Shown: positions 1 to 10,300 of the stretch, piece by piece
Position numbering within the stretch: position 1 is the first letter of the stretch
How the letters are laid out: the number at the start of each line of letters is the position of its first letter
NCBI GenBank assembly: GCA_029781135.1
Contig: JAKOXH010000026.1
Location: 124,001 to 188,000, forward strand
Direction: 5' to 3'
DNA from: Planctomycetota bacterium
Lineage (GTDB): Bacteria; Planctomycetota; Planctomycetia; Pirellulales; Lacipirellulaceae
Length of the DNA: 64,000 nt
Made by a program: the position numbers and the translations under genes
Notes under the pieces: generated by a model
What the model was told of the DNA's origin: nothing
Seen by the model: only the letters and a program-made list of their open reading frames with translations
Database searches by the model: none

Positions 1-1
1 G

Positions 2-421
2 ACGATCCATTGGCTGGCGAGCATTTTCGGCCGGGACCATGGTTACATCTATAACCTGTGCTACTTGGTTTTGATCTACTTCTTCTGCTATTTCTGGACG
101 GCCATCACCTTCAACCCAAAGGATATGGCGGACAATCTCAAGAATTTCGGCTCATTCATCCCTGGGTATCGACCCGGTAAGCGGACGGCCGATTACCTCG
201 AAAAGGTGATGGTGCGAATCACTTACGTTGGGGCGGCCTTTTTGGCCCTGGTTGCAATCCTGCCGACGATGGTGTCCAATTCCCTTGGTGTTGAATATAA
301 CGTCGCGAGCTTCTACGGCGGTACCAGTTTGTTGATCGCGGTTAGTGTGGCCTTCGACTTGGTTCAAAAAATCGATAGTCACCTCGTAATGCGTAACTAC
401 ACGGGGCTGCTTGAGAAGTAA
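2..421 (+). CDS. secY: Protein translocase subunit SecY, C-terminal part (5' end outside window)
   Basis: The frame is open from the first bases of the window and stops at 421, so only about the last 139 residues are present. SecY is the channel subunit of the SecYEG translocon in the inner membrane. The typical SecY C-terminus is visible: a hydrophobic helix, then FNPKDMADNLKNFGSFIPG (around residues 37-55 of the fragment), the RPGKRTADYL loop, two further hydrophobic helices, and the ending VMRNYTGLLEK. In E. coli-type spc operons secY comes before the alpha operon; here it is followed by adk and map, the arrangement seen in many non-enteric bacteria. Identity is firm; the N-terminal part cannot be judged. 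Confidence 0.97.
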   Translation, partial: TIHWLASIFGRDHGYIYNLCYLVLIYFFCYFWTAITFNPKDMADNLKNFGSFIPGYRPGKRTADYLEKVMVRITYVGAAFLALVAILPTMVSNSLGVEYNVASFYGGTSLLIAVSVAFDLVQKIDSHLVMRNYTGLLEK

Positions 422-542
422 GGCGTCAGGAACGAGGGAGATCGTGGGCTGAAGATGAAACCGTACGCTAGCGACGTGTTCATCTTCACTGTAGGCAACC
501 GTCGCAAGGCATTCGTAATTCGGCGTGAGGTTGCCAACTCTT

Positions 543-576
543 CCCTGACCCCCGAACCCTGACCCCCGATCCCTCA
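543..576. repeat. Pyrimidine-rich tandem words before adk
   Basis: The secY-adk spacer ends in repeated words of the type CCCTGACCCCCGA (two and a half copies). Similar simple-word spacers occur between rpsK and rpsD, before obgE, and between lpdA, aceE and aceF. No ribosome binding site is obvious before the adk start at 582. Confidence 0.6.
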
Positions 577-581
577 CGCTC

Positions 582-1169
582 ATGCATATCGTCTTTCTTG
601 GTGCGCCAGGTTCGGGAAAGGGAACACAAGCCCAGCGGCTCAAGGATCATTTGCAGATCGCCCACCTTTCTACGGGGGAAATGCTACGCCACGCCGAAGA
701 GGAAGGCACCAAACTGGGACACGAAGCAGCCCGCTTCATGCACGCCGGCCAATTGGTGCCCGACGAGGTTGTCGTCGGCATTATCTTTGACCGCCTGATG
801 GCCAAAGATTGTGAGCGCGGCTGCTTGCTGGATGGCTTCCCCCGCACCGTGCCCCAGGCCGAGGCGCTGGATGGCATGCTGGCCGAGCGTCGCACGCCGC
901 TAGACATGGTGGTCGCCCTCGACGTTCCCGAATCGTTGCTGGAGGAGCGGCTGCTTTCGCGCGGTCGTGCCGACGATGACCCGGGAACAATCCGCGAGCG
1001 ATTTCGGCAGTATCACGATTTGACGCAACCGCTGCTCGATTACTATCAAGCGAAAGGAATCTTGCGGCGAGTCAATGCCAAGGGTACGCCCGATGAGGTT
1101 TTTGACCGAATTAGTCGTGTAATTGAGTACGCTGGAAATCCTCAATTCGCCGGCAAGTCGCAGAGCTGA
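582..1169 (+). CDS. adk: Adenylate kinase
   Basis: Adenylate kinase interconverts ATP + AMP and 2 ADP in the cytoplasm. The 195-residue protein has the P-loop GAPGSGKGT at residues 7-15, the AMP-binding STGEMLR segment (about 31-37), the LLDGFPRTVPQAEAL motif (about 83-97) and a LID arginine region around RGRADDDPGTIRERF. It is the short-LID form: the long lid with four zinc-type cysteines found in many Gram-positive enzymes is missing. It lies between secY and map, the usual place in this operon. Confidence 0.96.
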   Translation: MHIVFLGAPGSGKGTQAQRLKDHLQIAHLSTGEMLRHAEEEGTKLGHEAARFMHAGQLVPDEVVVGIIFDRLMAKDCERGCLLDGFPRTVPQAEALDGMLAERRTPLDMVVALDVPESLLEERLLSRGRADDDPGTIRERFRQYHDLTQPLLDYYQAKGILRRVNAKGTPDEVFDRISRVIEYAGNPQFAGKSQS

Positions 1170-1282
1170 TACGATTAGGGGGTTAGCCGCGGCCACCTGA
1201 ACCTGGACGATATTTCCGCGGCCATTCGCATTTGAATTCATCGATTTGCCGGCCGGCGTTGACCGTCGGGCGGTTTTATGCC

Positions 1283-2143
1283 GTGATCCAACTCAAATCG
1301 GAACGTGAAATCGCGCTCATGCGACAGGCGGGTATCTGCGTTTGGCAGGCCCACCAGCTTGTGGCGCAGATTGTTGCGCCGGGCGTAACAACTGCCGAGA
1401 TCGATGCGGTCATCGCCGAGCATTTTCGGCTGTGTCACGCCGAACCGCTATTCAAGAACTATCCGCATCAGAATGAAGGCCGGCCCCCGTTCCCGGCAGC
1501 AACTTGCACGAGCATTAACGACGAGGTTGTCCACGGGATTCCCAACCATCGCCAGCTGGTGGAAGGGGATATCGTCAGCGTCGACACGGGTTGCCGCCTG
1601 AATGGGTGGTGCGGCGATTCGGCTGTGACGTATCCTGCCGGTCAAATCTCGGCGGGTGTCCAGCGGCTGCTCGACGTTACCAAGGCAACGCTTGACCTGT
1701 CGTTTGAGCTAATGCACACCAAGACCCGTTGGAGCCAGGTCGCCCGCGAAATGGCGCAATACGTCCGCGACCACGGCTTTTCGGTGGTTGAGTGCTTCGT
1801 CGGGCATGGCATCGGCCGCCAAATGCACGAAGAGCCGCAGGTGCCCAACTTCCTCAGCCGGGCGCTGCGGGGCAGCGGAGATTTTCGTATCGAGGAAGGG
1901 CTGGTAATTGCCGTCGAGCCGATGGTGAATATGGGTACCAAGCGGGTGAAGATGCTTCGCGATCATTGGACCCAGTCGACGCTGGATCGGAAGTTCAGCG
2001 CCCATTTCGAGCACACGATCGCGGTCACCAAGGACGGCCCCCGTCTGCTGACGATCGCCCCCACCGCGGAAGAAATCGCCAATTTGCCCTGGGATTTTGC
2101 CGCGGCCGAATCGGTGATTAAGGCCGTCGCTTCGGGCGGGTAG
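1283..2143 (+). CDS. map: Methionine aminopeptidase, type I
   Basis: Removes the initiator methionine from new proteins using two metal ions. All five metal ligands are visible: D101 (VDTG), D112 (GDSA), H175 (GHGIG), E212 (EPMV) and E243 (FEHT), with the same order and close to the same spacing as in the E. coli enzyme. I chose the GTG at 1283 (VIQLKSEREIALMRQAG), because type I enzymes start close to this motif; the frame is open upstream to a TTG at 1232, which would add 17 unrelated residues. The 286-residue product fits the family. The stop codon lies in a small stem-loop (2134-2150). Confidence 0.95.
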   Translation: MIQLKSEREIALMRQAGICVWQAHQLVAQIVAPGVTTAEIDAVIAEHFRLCHAEPLFKNYPHQNEGRPPFPAATCTSINDEVVHGIPNHRQLVEGDIVSVDTGCRLNGWCGDSAVTYPAGQISAGVQRLLDVTKATLDLSFELMHTKTRWSQVAREMAQYVRDHGFSVVECFVGHGIGRQMHEEPQVPNFLSRALRGSGDFRIEEGLVIAVEPMVNMGTKRVKMLRDHWTQSTLDRKFSAHFEHTIAVTKDGPRLLTIAPTAEEIANLPWDFAAAESVIKAVASGG

Positions 2144-2150
2144 ACCGCCC
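2134..2150 (+). other. Small stem-loop across the map stop codon
   Basis: GGGCGG and CCGCCC pair around the five bases GTAGA, and the TAG stop of map lies partly in the loop. No T-run follows, so it is probably not an intrinsic terminator; transcription is expected to continue into rpmJ. The gap from here to rpmJ holds no infA, which many bacteria have at this place. Confidence 0.4.
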
Positions 2151-2334
2151 CAATGGGCCGGAACTGCACTCGCGAAAACAGCGGGATTTGAGCCAAATCG
2201 CCCATTCAGTGCGTCCTGTAATTTCAGCCCTTGTACTACCTGCCTAGGACGGTTTATATTCAAGCGTTTCCCGCCATTCTGAATGCCACTGCGGATACCG
2301 GCCCATTTTCTCGGCGGCTAGGTTGGATATTGCA

Positions 2335-2448
2335 ATGAAAGTAAAAGCCAGCGTTAAGCGTGTTTGTGATAAGTGCAAGATTGTCCGCCGTCGCGGTGTC
2401 GTGCGTGTCGTGTGCAGTAATCCGCGCCATAAACAACGCCAGGGCTAG
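2335..2448 (+). CDS. rpmJ: 50S ribosomal protein L36
   Basis: A 37-residue protein, beginning [20 protein letters not shown] and ending [13 protein letters not shown]. The zinc ligands of the family are present: C11, C14, C27 and the histidine H32. Length and ending match the usual L36. It lies between map and rpsM as in many bacteria, 192 bases after map and 101 bases before rpsM. It binds 23S rRNA in the large subunit. Confidence 0.95.
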   Translation: MKVKASVKRVCDKCKIVRRRGVVRVVCSNPRHKQRQG

Positions 2449-2549
2449 AGGTTTACAAGCAATTGCGGTCTAAGCGTTTAGCCGCGACGCGAAGCGGAGC
2501 GCGACTCGAAAACAAGCTACATCGGCAGCAGTAATTATCGGAGCAAGTC

Positions 2550-2933
2550 ATGCCGCGTTTGTTGGGTGTTGATATTCCAAATGACCGTCCCACGGTGATT
2601 TCGCTGACGTACCTGTACGGCGTCGGTCCGAAGACGGCGCGCGAATTGTGTCACAAGGCGGGCGTCAATCCGCAAGTTCACGCGCGGGAGTTAGGCGAGG
2701 ACGAAGTAGCTCGCATCGCGGCACTTCTTGATAAGGACTACGTCGTCGAAGGTCAACTCCGTCGGCAAGTGAACCAGAACATCCAACGCCTCAAGGATAT
2801 CACCTGTTATCGCGGTGTGCGTCACCGCCGTGGCTTGCCCGTTCGCGGTCAGCGCACCCGCACGAATGCCCGTACCCGTAAAGGACCCAAGAAGACCGTC
2901 GCCGGTAAGAAGGGCGTCAAGGATCTCCGTTAA
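2550..2933 (+). CDS. rpsM: 30S ribosomal protein S13
   Basis: 127 residues. The start MPRLLGVDIPNDRPTVISLT is typical (usually MARIAGVDIP), followed by the helix-two-turns-helix YGVGPKTARELC and, near the C-terminus, YRGVRHRRGLPVRGQRTRTN, the rRNA- and tRNA-contacting tail. GGAG lies 7 bases before the ATG. S13 is in the head of the small subunit and contacts the P-site tRNA. First gene of the alpha operon block rpsM-rpsK-rpsD-rpoA-rplQ. Confidence 0.97.
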   Translation: MPRLLGVDIPNDRPTVISLTYLYGVGPKTARELCHKAGVNPQVHARELGEDEVARIAALLDKDYVVEGQLRRQVNQNIQRLKDITCYRGVRHRRGLPVRGQRTRTNARTRKGPKKTVAGKKGVKDLR

Positions 2934-3026
2934 TCGAAACATTCACCGGGCTCAATTTTGGAAACGAACGTTGTTTCCATCTGCGGCTTAGGTCATGAAC
3001 GAAAAATAATCAGCTAATTTTTCACT

Positions 3027-3428
3027 ATGGCAACACCAGCAGCAGCTTCCGCAAGCAAAACCAAAAAGAAGGCTCGTCGCAACGTGTCGGTGGGCATCGC
3101 CTATATTCAGGCGACTTTTAACAACACCACGGTCACCATTACCGATACGAAGGGTGATACCCTTTGCTGGGCTAGCGCTGGTACCAGTGGTTTTAAGGGT
3201 AGCCGAAAAAGTACGCCCTTCGCTGGTCAGATGGCTGCTCAGCAAGCCGCCGACAAGGCCAAGAAATATGGCGTTAAGGAATTGGAAGTCAAAGTCAAAG
3301 GCCCGGGCAGCGGTCGCGAAAGTGCGATTACCGCGCTGGAAGCGGCGGGCCTGAAAGTCAAATCGATCGAAGACATTACGCCGCTGCCGCACAACGGCTG
3401 CCGGCCCCGCAAGAAACGACGGGTGTAA
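3027..3428 (+). CDS. rpsK: 30S ribosomal protein S11
   Basis: 133 residues. An alanine/lysine-rich N-terminal tail is followed by the S11 core: [16 protein letters not shown], then [38 protein letters not shown], and the typical end [19 protein letters not shown]11 is part of the platform of the small subunit near the mRNA exit. It follows rpsM by 93 bases. No strong ribosome binding site is visible before the ATG. Confidence 0.97.
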   Translation: MATPAAASASKTKKKARRNVSVGIAYIQATFNNTTVTITDTKGDTLCWASAGTSGFKGSRKSTPFAGQMAAQQAADKAKKYGVKELEVKVKGPGSGRESAITALEAAGLKVKSIEDITPLPHNGCRPRKKRRV

Positions 3429-3429
3429 C

Positions 3430-3510
3430 GAGGGTTCAGGGTTCAGGGCTCAGCCAAGAGCCTTGATCCCGCGCCCGAACTGAACCCTAAACCCTGAACT
3501 CCGAACCCTC
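3430..3510. repeat. Mirrored low-complexity spacer between rpsK and rpsD
   Basis: The spacer has a left arm (3430-3453) of GGGTTCAGGGTTCAGGG words and a right arm (3480-3510) of their complement, CTGAACCCTAAACCCTGAA. Together they can form an imperfect long hairpin between two co-transcribed ribosomal genes. It has no T-run, so it is not a standard terminator. Confidence 0.7.
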
Positions 3511-3512
3511 TT

Positions 3513-4139
3513 ATGGCACGATACACCGGACCTGTCTGTCGCCTTTGCCGCCGCGATGGGCTCAAGCTGTTCCTCAAAGGCAACCGCTGCGATACGCCGA
3601 AGTGCGCGATCGAGCGCCGTGAAAACCCGCCCGGCATGCATCAGTCTCGCCGTGGCAAACTGACCGATTACGGCACGCACCTCCGCGAAAAGCAGAAGGT
3701 GAAGCATTATTATGGCGTACTCGAACGCCAATTTCGCAAGTACTTCCAGCAAGCAGTCAAAGGCAAAGGCAATACGGGCGATGCCCTCATGGTGTTGCTC
3801 GAACGCCGGTTGGATAATGTCGTCCACCGTCTGGGATTTGGCCAAAGCCGTGCCCAGGCTCGGCAGATGATTCGGCATGGCCACATCACGGTCAACGGTG
3901 GCCGCGTCGATATTCCGAGCTACCAGGTCCGCGCGGGCGATGTGATCCGCGTGAAGAATCGGGCCAAGAGTTTGGACTTGGTGCGGGGCGCGATGTCGGA
4001 AAGCGCCCGCGATATTCCCGACTTTTTATCCCGCGGCGATTCGCAGATTCCGGAAGGTGTGGTTGGTCGCCTGCCGGCTGCCGACGACGTTTCGATCCCC
4101 GTTCAAACCCAACTGATCGTTGAGCTTTGCTCGCGATAG
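3513..4139 (+). CDS. rpsD: 30S ribosomal protein S4
   Basis: 208 residues. [20 protein letters not shown] opens the protein, followed by [11 protein letters not shown] with two more cysteines, so the zinc-type C-x2-C ... C-x5-C pattern of the C+ S4 class is kept. The S4 RNA-binding domain runs from about residue 97 ([20 protein letters not shown]) through [19 protein letters not shown]4 nucleates 16S rRNA assembly; in E. coli it also represses this operon, but I see no recognisable pseudoknot here. Confidence 0.97.
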   Translation: MARYTGPVCRLCRRDGLKLFLKGNRCDTPKCAIERRENPPGMHQSRRGKLTDYGTHLREKQKVKHYYGVLERQFRKYFQQAVKGKGNTGDALMVLLERRLDNVVHRLGFGQSRAQARQMIRHGHITVNGGRVDIPSYQVRAGDVIRVKNRAKSLDLVRGAMSESARDIPDFLSRGDSQIPEGVVGRLPAADDVSIPVQTQLIVELCSR

Positions 4140-4242
4140 GAACCGCAGTGCCGTTCGTCAGGCGGACAGCGTGAGTTGGCGCGGGCCCCTCGCGAGTGGC
4201 AAATGGCATCCCGACTTCAGCATCAACTACGGAGACTCCCAC

Positions 4243-5235
4243 ATGCATATCCGATGGCGCGGACTAGAGCTGCCCAGCGTCGTAACTTGCGACGCGGCGT
4301 CCCTGACCTCGACCTACGGCAAGTTCGTCGCCGAACCGTTTGAACGCGGCTTCGGTGCCACGATCGGCAATGGCCTGCGCCGCGTGTTGCTTTCCAGCCT
4401 CGAAGGCAGCGCGGTTACGCAAATTAAAGTTCAGAATGCCCAGCACGAATTCACCACGATCAAGGGCGTATTTGAAGACCTGACCGACATCGTACTCAAC
4501 GTGAAGTCGCTCATCGTCAAGAATCACAGCGAATCGACCCGTGTTTTGCGCGTCGAGAAGAATACGGCCGGACCAATCTTGGCTTCGGATATTGAAACCG
4601 ATGAAGCGATCGAAGTTCTGAATCCCCACCACGTGCTGGCAACGCTTACCGATAATGTGCCGTTCGTGATGGAAATGGTGGTGGAAAATGGCCGGGGTTA
4701 TATTCCGTCCACCGAACATAGCCAGAATATCCAGGAAATTGGCATTATTCCTATCGACGCCGTCTACAGCCCAGTGGTTCGCGTGCGATACGGCATTGAA
4801 GAAACTCGCGTTGGTCAAAAGACCAATTACGACAAGCTCACACTGGAAATCTGGACCAACGGTTCGGTCGCTCCGGAAATGGCCTTGGTCGAAGCGGCCA
4901 AGATTCTGCGGAAGCACCTCAACCCGTTCGTGCAATATACCGAACTGGGTCCACAGGTGCGTTCGCCAGCCCGTGACTCCGGTGCGATGGTCGATGCCGG
5001 TCTCGAAACGAAGCTCGCCACGAACCTGGCCGATTTGAATCTTTCGGTGCGAGCCAGCAATTGCCTGGAATCAGAGAACATCATGACGGTTCGCGATCTC
5101 GTCACGCGGACCGAGGACCAACTGCTCGAGGTTCGCAATTTCGGTGAAACGACACTGACCGAAGTGCGCAACAAACTTCGCGACATGGGTCTGCACCTCG
5201 GCATGCGGCTGCCGGCCGTGCCCGCGGGTGTGTAA
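4243..5235 (+). CDS. rpoA: DNA-directed RNA polymerase subunit alpha
   Basis: 330 residues from the ATG at 4243, which has GGAG 8 bases upstream; the frame is open further upstream but those residues are not alpha-like. The N-terminal dimerisation domain shows [26 protein letters not shown] (the central motif GNGLRRVLL at about residues 44-52) and [20 protein letters not shown]. The C-terminal domain has [16 protein letters not shown] and [13 protein letters not shown], the helix-hairpin-helix DNA-contact region. Alpha seeds core RNA polymerase assembly and contacts UP elements and activators. Confidence 0.97.
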   Translation: MHIRWRGLELPSVVTCDAASLTSTYGKFVAEPFERGFGATIGNGLRRVLLSSLEGSAVTQIKVQNAQHEFTTIKGVFEDLTDIVLNVKSLIVKNHSESTRVLRVEKNTAGPILASDIETDEAIEVLNPHHVLATLTDNVPFVMEMVVENGRGYIPSTEHSQNIQEIGIIPIDAVYSPVVRVRYGIEETRVGQKTNYDKLTLEIWTNGSVAPEMALVEAAKILRKHLNPFVQYTELGPQVRSPARDSGAMVDAGLETKLATNLADLNLSVRASNCLESENIMTVRDLVTRTEDQLLEVRNFGETTLTEVRNKLRDMGLHLGMRLPAVPAGV

Positions 5236-5302
5236 GAATTATCAAGGTACGTCAGAGCATTCGCGGGCGATATTCGCTGGCGAAGGAACATACGGTGCGA
5301 TC

Positions 5303-5902
5303 ATGCGACATCGAAAAAAGGGCCGAAAACTCGGCCGCAGCCCGAAACATCAACGCGCCTTGTTGCGCAGTTTGGCAAGTGCTCTGTTCCTCACGGAACG
5401 AGATGCGGAATTCGACGACAACAAGCCCAAGGTGCCGGGCCGGATGATCACCACGATTTCCAAGGCCAAGGAAGTGCGGCCGCTCGTGGAGAAGTGCATC
5501 ACCGTGGCTCGGCGAGGTCTGGCGGCTGAAAAGGCAGCGGGCGAATTCGGCACCAACGCCGATCGCGGCAGTGATAGCTGGAAGTCGTGGCGGAAGAGTG
5601 AGCGCTGGTCCAAGTGGAACGCGGCGATTTCGCCCTCCATCGCCGCCCGGCGCCGTTGCCTGCAATTGCTGGGCAACAAGCAGGCGGTGGCCGTGCTGTT
5701 CGATTCAGTCGCACCCAGGTTTGTCGATCGTCCAGGTGGTTACACCCGGATCTTGCGCCTAGCCAAGCCGCGGTTGGGCGATGCGGGCACGCGGGCCATC
5801 ATCGAGTTCGTGGGCGTTCGTGACCGTGTGGTCGAGCGCAGTGTTCGGCCGACGTTCGAAGGCGAGACGAAACACGCTCAATCCGCCGCAGCCAACGGTT
5901 GA
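5303..5902 (+). CDS. rplQ: 50S ribosomal protein L17
   Basis: 199 residues from the ATG at 5303 (MRHRKKGRKLGRSPKHQRAL), the normal L17 start; an open extension back to 5228 overlaps rpoA and is not family-like. Compared with the ~120-residue core family it has an inserted tryptophan-rich stretch (KSWRKSERWSKWN, about residues 92-108) between the N-terminal part and the GGYTRILRLAKPRLGDAG motif. L17 binds domain III of 23S rRNA near the exit tunnel. It is the last gene of the alpha operon; a hairpin terminator follows after 6 bases. Confidence 0.95.
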   Translation: MRHRKKGRKLGRSPKHQRALLRSLASALFLTERDAEFDDNKPKVPGRMITTISKAKEVRPLVEKCITVARRGLAAEKAAGEFGTNADRGSDSWKSWRKSERWSKWNAAISPSIAARRRCLQLLGNKQAVAVLFDSVAPRFVDRPGGYTRILRLAKPRLGDAGTRAIIEFVGVRDRVVERSVRPTFEGETKHAQSAAANG

Positions 5903-5907
5903 AAATA

Positions 5908-5937
5908 GCCGACCCTTCACGGGTCGGCGTTCTTTCT
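5908..5937 (+). terminator. Intrinsic terminator of the alpha operon
   Basis: GCCGACCC (5908-5915) pairs perfectly with GGGTCGGC (5921-5928) around the loop TTCAC. The T-rich stretch GTTCTTTCT follows. It starts 6 bases after the rplQ stop. Confidence 0.85.
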
Positions 5938-5953
5938 CGGCACAAGGCAATCC

Positions 5954-5978
5954 GCCCGGCCACTTGGCTGGGCTTTTG
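5954..5978 (+). terminator. Second, back-up terminator after rplQ
   Basis: An 8-bp stem (5954-5961 with 5966-5973, one G-T pair) around the loop ACTT, followed by TTTT. It lies 26 bases after the first terminator, giving a tandem pair. Confidence 0.6.
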
Positions 5979-6124
5979 GCTTTGCTATCAGTCTCGTTCG
6001 GCGCGCCGGCTTGCGTTGACCGTGGGGGCGGTTTTTTCTATTCTTCTCGGCCCGGCCAAAGGATCGGGCTCACTCGTCTTACCGTTTCTCCATTGTGCGG
6101 CCACAGGTTCGGCTGCCGCGTTTC

Positions 6125-7012
6125 ATGAAGATCGTCGGTCAATTCGGCGTCTTGGTCATGCTGCTTGTGCTTGGCGCGAGTGGTTGCCAGTTGTTTACGG
6201 CCGATCATGAATCGCTGCACGGTCAAGCGCTGCTAAAACCGGCGCCGGTTTCGCCGGATAGCGTGGCGATGGAAATCATCTGGGCGCGCTTTCCTGCGAA
6301 CGATCCCGTACTCGAGGATGCAGCCTGGCGTGACATCGACGAAGCTCACATCGATCCTGCGGTGCGCCGCGAACTAGCAAACAACGGCCTGCGGGCAGGA
6401 GTCATTTCAGGTTCGATGCCACCGGCGATCAGCAAAGTGCTCCATCAAGGCGAGTCATTCGAATCGGCAGGCGATGTGAATGCAAAGGACGCGGCCAAAT
6501 CGAAGCAGGCCCAGGCGGCGGAGCTGTTGGCCGAGCCGATTGTTCACGGCCGATCGTGCCGGTTGCGGCGGAATCAGCGATTCGAGGTTCAGGCCTCGGA
6601 GGTATATCCGTCGTTGCCGCTCCTAATTAGCGGCGGTACGGAACTCGGCGGACGAACGTTCGAGCAAGCTCAGGCGATTTATGCGTTGCGGGTCGACCCC
6701 CGCCCCGATCGAACAGCGCTCGTCGAGCTGACGCCCGAGCTGCACCACGGCGTACCCCGTTGGCGATATACCGGCGAGGGTGGGGCGATGCACCAGGACA
6801 TCCGCAAAGACCGTGAGGTGTTCGATCGCTTGCGTCTGACGGCCAAGTTGTGCCCCGGCGAAACGTTGGTGCTGATGAGCCTGCCGGATGCGGGCAGCCG
6901 ACTAGGCCACTATTTTCACACGGTGGATTCGGCCGATGGCCCGCAGCAAAAGCTGATTCTTATTCGGTTGGCCGAGATCCCGCCGAGCGACACGTTCGCG
7001 GATGCCCCATAG
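6125..7012 (+). CDS. Predicted lipoprotein of unknown function
   Basis: 295 residues from the ATG at 6125 (MKIVGQFGVLVMLLVLGASGC). A short charged start, a hydrophobic helix and Cys21 preceded by Ala-Ser-Gly form a signal-peptidase-II-like lipobox, so it is probably anchored to a membrane by lipid. The rest is soluble and shows no motif that I know; it has an ARFPANDPVLEDAAWRDID segment after the anchor and a RYTGEGGAMHQDIRKDREVFDR segment near the end. The layout resembles conserved planctomycete lipoproteins. Function unknown. Confidence 0.75.
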   Translation: MKIVGQFGVLVMLLVLGASGCQLFTADHESLHGQALLKPAPVSPDSVAMEIIWARFPANDPVLEDAAWRDIDEAHIDPAVRRELANNGLRAGVISGSMPPAISKVLHQGESFESAGDVNAKDAAKSKQAQAAELLAEPIVHGRSCRLRRNQRFEVQASEVYPSLPLLISGGTELGGRTFEQAQAIYALRVDPRPDRTALVELTPELHHGVPRWRYTGEGGAMHQDIRKDREVFDRLRLTAKLCPGETLVLMSLPDAGSRLGHYFHTVDSADGPQQKLILIRLAEIPPSDTFADAP

Positions 7013-7377
7013 CAAGGGGACGGCAGTCAATTGCCGATCATTGTCCGCCCGCGATATTTTCCTTGGCGGGCAAATGGCTCCCGATGCCGTGTTGCCTTCT
7101 GCTATTGGCCATGCGCGGGCTCGGGTCGACGGCTTGGCGACCGCCGCTGCGTTCACCCGCGGGGTGAAGCGGAAATGCCACTATTTCTTCGCGGTGTTGG
7201 CCGTTGTATGTGGAATAATCGGAATACGCGGGACGTGCGTCTTAATTGGTTTATTAGCTGGTTTTCCCAAGACATGCCACGTTGCGGTTCGGAGCGATGT
7301 ATCCTTTTTTCAACGGGACGGCTTCTCGCCGACCCCAGGTCCCCATTGTGTTGAACTGATAGCAGGATTGACTTCAG
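7013..7377. other. Gene-free stretch before the LamG gene
   Basis: No convincing coding frame, repeat or terminator. The frames that are open here have unusual composition and run into the LamG gene in the wrong phase. A promoter for the gene at 7378 is expected here but none is clear. Confidence 0.5.
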
Positions 7378-10300
7378 ATGTTTGGCTCTCCTTTGGTTCG
7401 CTTTGCCTATATTGCGGTGATATTGGCTGGGTTGACGGTGCGTGCGGAGGCAGCCGTCAATATTCTCTTTGTCACCACCAACAACGGTTCGCTTACGTCC
7501 TATGAGTCGGGTCGTAAGTCGATGCTGGAATCGTACGGTTACACCGTCAATACAATTTGGGATGGCGCCCCACAGGCGACATTCAATACCGCATTCACGC
7601 AGAATCGAGCCATCTATTTGCCGGATGAGGCGACGGCGGCCGAGGTCGGTTACAAGCTGCGCGAAGCGACGATCGGCATTCTGAGCGAGCATCCGGGGTT
7701 GGCGGACGAGCTAGGCTTCTGTTCCGGCACGGCCACTACCACGACAGCGTCGTCGGTGAACGTCACGAACAACGCGCACTACGTGATGTCGGTGTTTTCC
7801 ACGGGCAGCCTGTCGCTGGGGTCCAGCAGCTACAGCGTGGTCGTCATGGGCGGCACGACGGCGGCAGGCGGCCAAGTCTTGGCTACAGTTGGCGCCAGCA
7901 ACTCGGTGGTGGCGATTGAAGCGGGGGCCACGCTGGCAAACACATACAACGCGAGCAACGTGGCGTTTGGTCGACGCGTCCAGTTTCCTTTGCCCGTGAG
8001 CGTCAATAACGGGGCGACGTTTAGCGCGAACACCTACACGTTGGCGAATCGCATGCTCCGCTGGGCAGCAGGGCTTGATAAGACGCTGATTGTGCGTTGG
8101 AAATTGGATGAAACCAGCGGCACGCTGGCGGCGGATTCGTCAGGTTTTGGCGTCGATGGAAGTTACACCGGCAGCCCCACATTGGGCGTGGCGGCCGTGC
8201 GGCGGCTGGGGACGACATTTGCTGTTGATGGCAAATACGTGACGGCCCCGGCAGCGGCGCTGCTGAATTCCCTGGGGGCCAGCAACGATGATTTCAGCGT
8301 GGCCTTCTGGGTGCGGCCGAACACACTCACGGGAGGTTGGCGGCCGCTGCTTCATAAAGGAGCTGGCGATTTCGAGCGGGGACCGGGCGTGTGGCTGAAC
8401 CCGGGGGATAATCGCGTTCATTTTTGCGTGAGCACCTCGGCGTCGAACAATGAATATTTTAATTCCAATGCGGATTTGCCGACAGGTTCGTGGTCGCACG
8501 TGGCGTGCGTGAAGGCGGGCACTAAGTGGCGTTGCTATGTGAATGGCGTGCTCGATACCGAGGCCACCCTTGCCGGCGCAACGACCGGCAATAGCGGCCC
8601 ACTCTATGTCGGCGACGATCCATGGTACAGCGGCTCGGCATCAACGCTCGACGATGTGCGGGTCTACACCGGCGCGCTGACGACCGCCGAAGTGCAAAAC
8701 CTTTATGGCCTCGTCGGCCACTGGAAGCTGGATGAAAGTGCCGGCACGACGGCCGCTGATGCATCTCCCGCCAGCAACACCGGGACGTATACGAACGGTG
8801 TGCTTGTCAACCAAGCAGGCGTGCGCGACGCGGCAGCCACGTTCGACGGGACCGACGATTACGTCGGCGTGGCCGATAGCGCGTCGTTGAAGGCGACCGA
8901 CGCGGTGACGATTGCCGCGTGGATTCGGCCGACCGCCTCGGCGAACATCGACCGAATGATTGTGAACAAAGAGGGTGAGTACGAAGTCGCGCTAACGGAC
9001 GCTAACGAAATCAAGTGGGGGCTGGCGAATACTTCACCGGGGTGGTCGTGGCATCAAACGGGCGTATTCGTGCCGAACGATGCGTGGTCGCACATCGTGG
9101 TAACCTACGATGGAGTTGAGGTGCGGACCTACTTGAATGGCCAGTTGGTCGAAACGTACGCGGCCACCGGCAATATCACGGACATCTACCCCTCGATGAA
9201 CGAGCTGCGAATCGGCGGCCGCTCGAATGTGCCCAGCGGCAAGTGTTTTGCGGGGAGCATCGACGATGTGTACGTATACACGCGCGAAGTGAATGCGGCC
9301 GAAGTGGCCGCGATGTATGGACTGGTCGGCTATTGGAAGTTTGCCGAGGGGACTGGCAGCACAGCGGCGGATAGCTCGGGGTGCGCAAATGCGGCGACAC
9401 TTTCGGGCGGGGCGACCTGGGAATCGGATTGCGTGAACAATAAGGCACTGCAAACGGACGGAATCAGCGCCATTGCGCAAACGGCGTCGGTGTTTCAGCC
9501 GCCGTCGACCGGAACCGTCGCGTTTTGGATGCGAGGTTCAGGCCCGCTCGCCACCCGCGGGCGGTTGTGCGGCGTCAACGGCGATTGGGAAATCCGCCAA
9601 GAGACCAACGGCACGCTGTCGTTCGACCTCGGCGGATCGCCCTACGTGGGCAATGAGCCATTTTCGACACTCGACGCGGTCGATAAGAACGGGCGGTGGT
9701 ATCACATCGTGGCGACGTTCAACGATGTGGACAACACGTACGCGGTGTATATCAATGGGGAGCTGCGCACCAGCGGCACGAGCCCGGTGGATTTGGTGCC
9801 CCAAACGGCCGCGGTGTTGATGTTCGGTGTGCGCGCCGGGACGACGGAGTATTTCAAAGGCGCGATTCGCGATTTTCGCGTGTACAATCGCCGCATTCTG
9901 CCGACGGAGATCGCCGCGCTCTATGGAATGATGGGGCGGTGGAAGTTGGTGGAGACCATGGGAACGACCGCTGCCGACTCGAGCCAGTACGCGAATAACG
10001 GCACGTATACCAACGGCGTGAGTTTGGGCACCAGCCTGCCGGTGCCGGGATATTTCGCGACCTCGGCGAAGTTCGACGGCCTGGATGATTATGTGAGCGT
10101 GCCAAATGAGTCGACGTTCGACCTCACCGGGCCGATGACGGTCGCCGTGTGGGTGCGACCCGATAGTCTTACCGGCACGTATCGATCCTTCGTGTCAAAA
10201 GGTGATTCGGCGTGGCAGTTGCGGTATCGGCCAGATATCAGCAAGACGAGTTTCAGGTGCACGGGGTTAACGGCAGACGAGGTATTAAGCATCGGCGCGC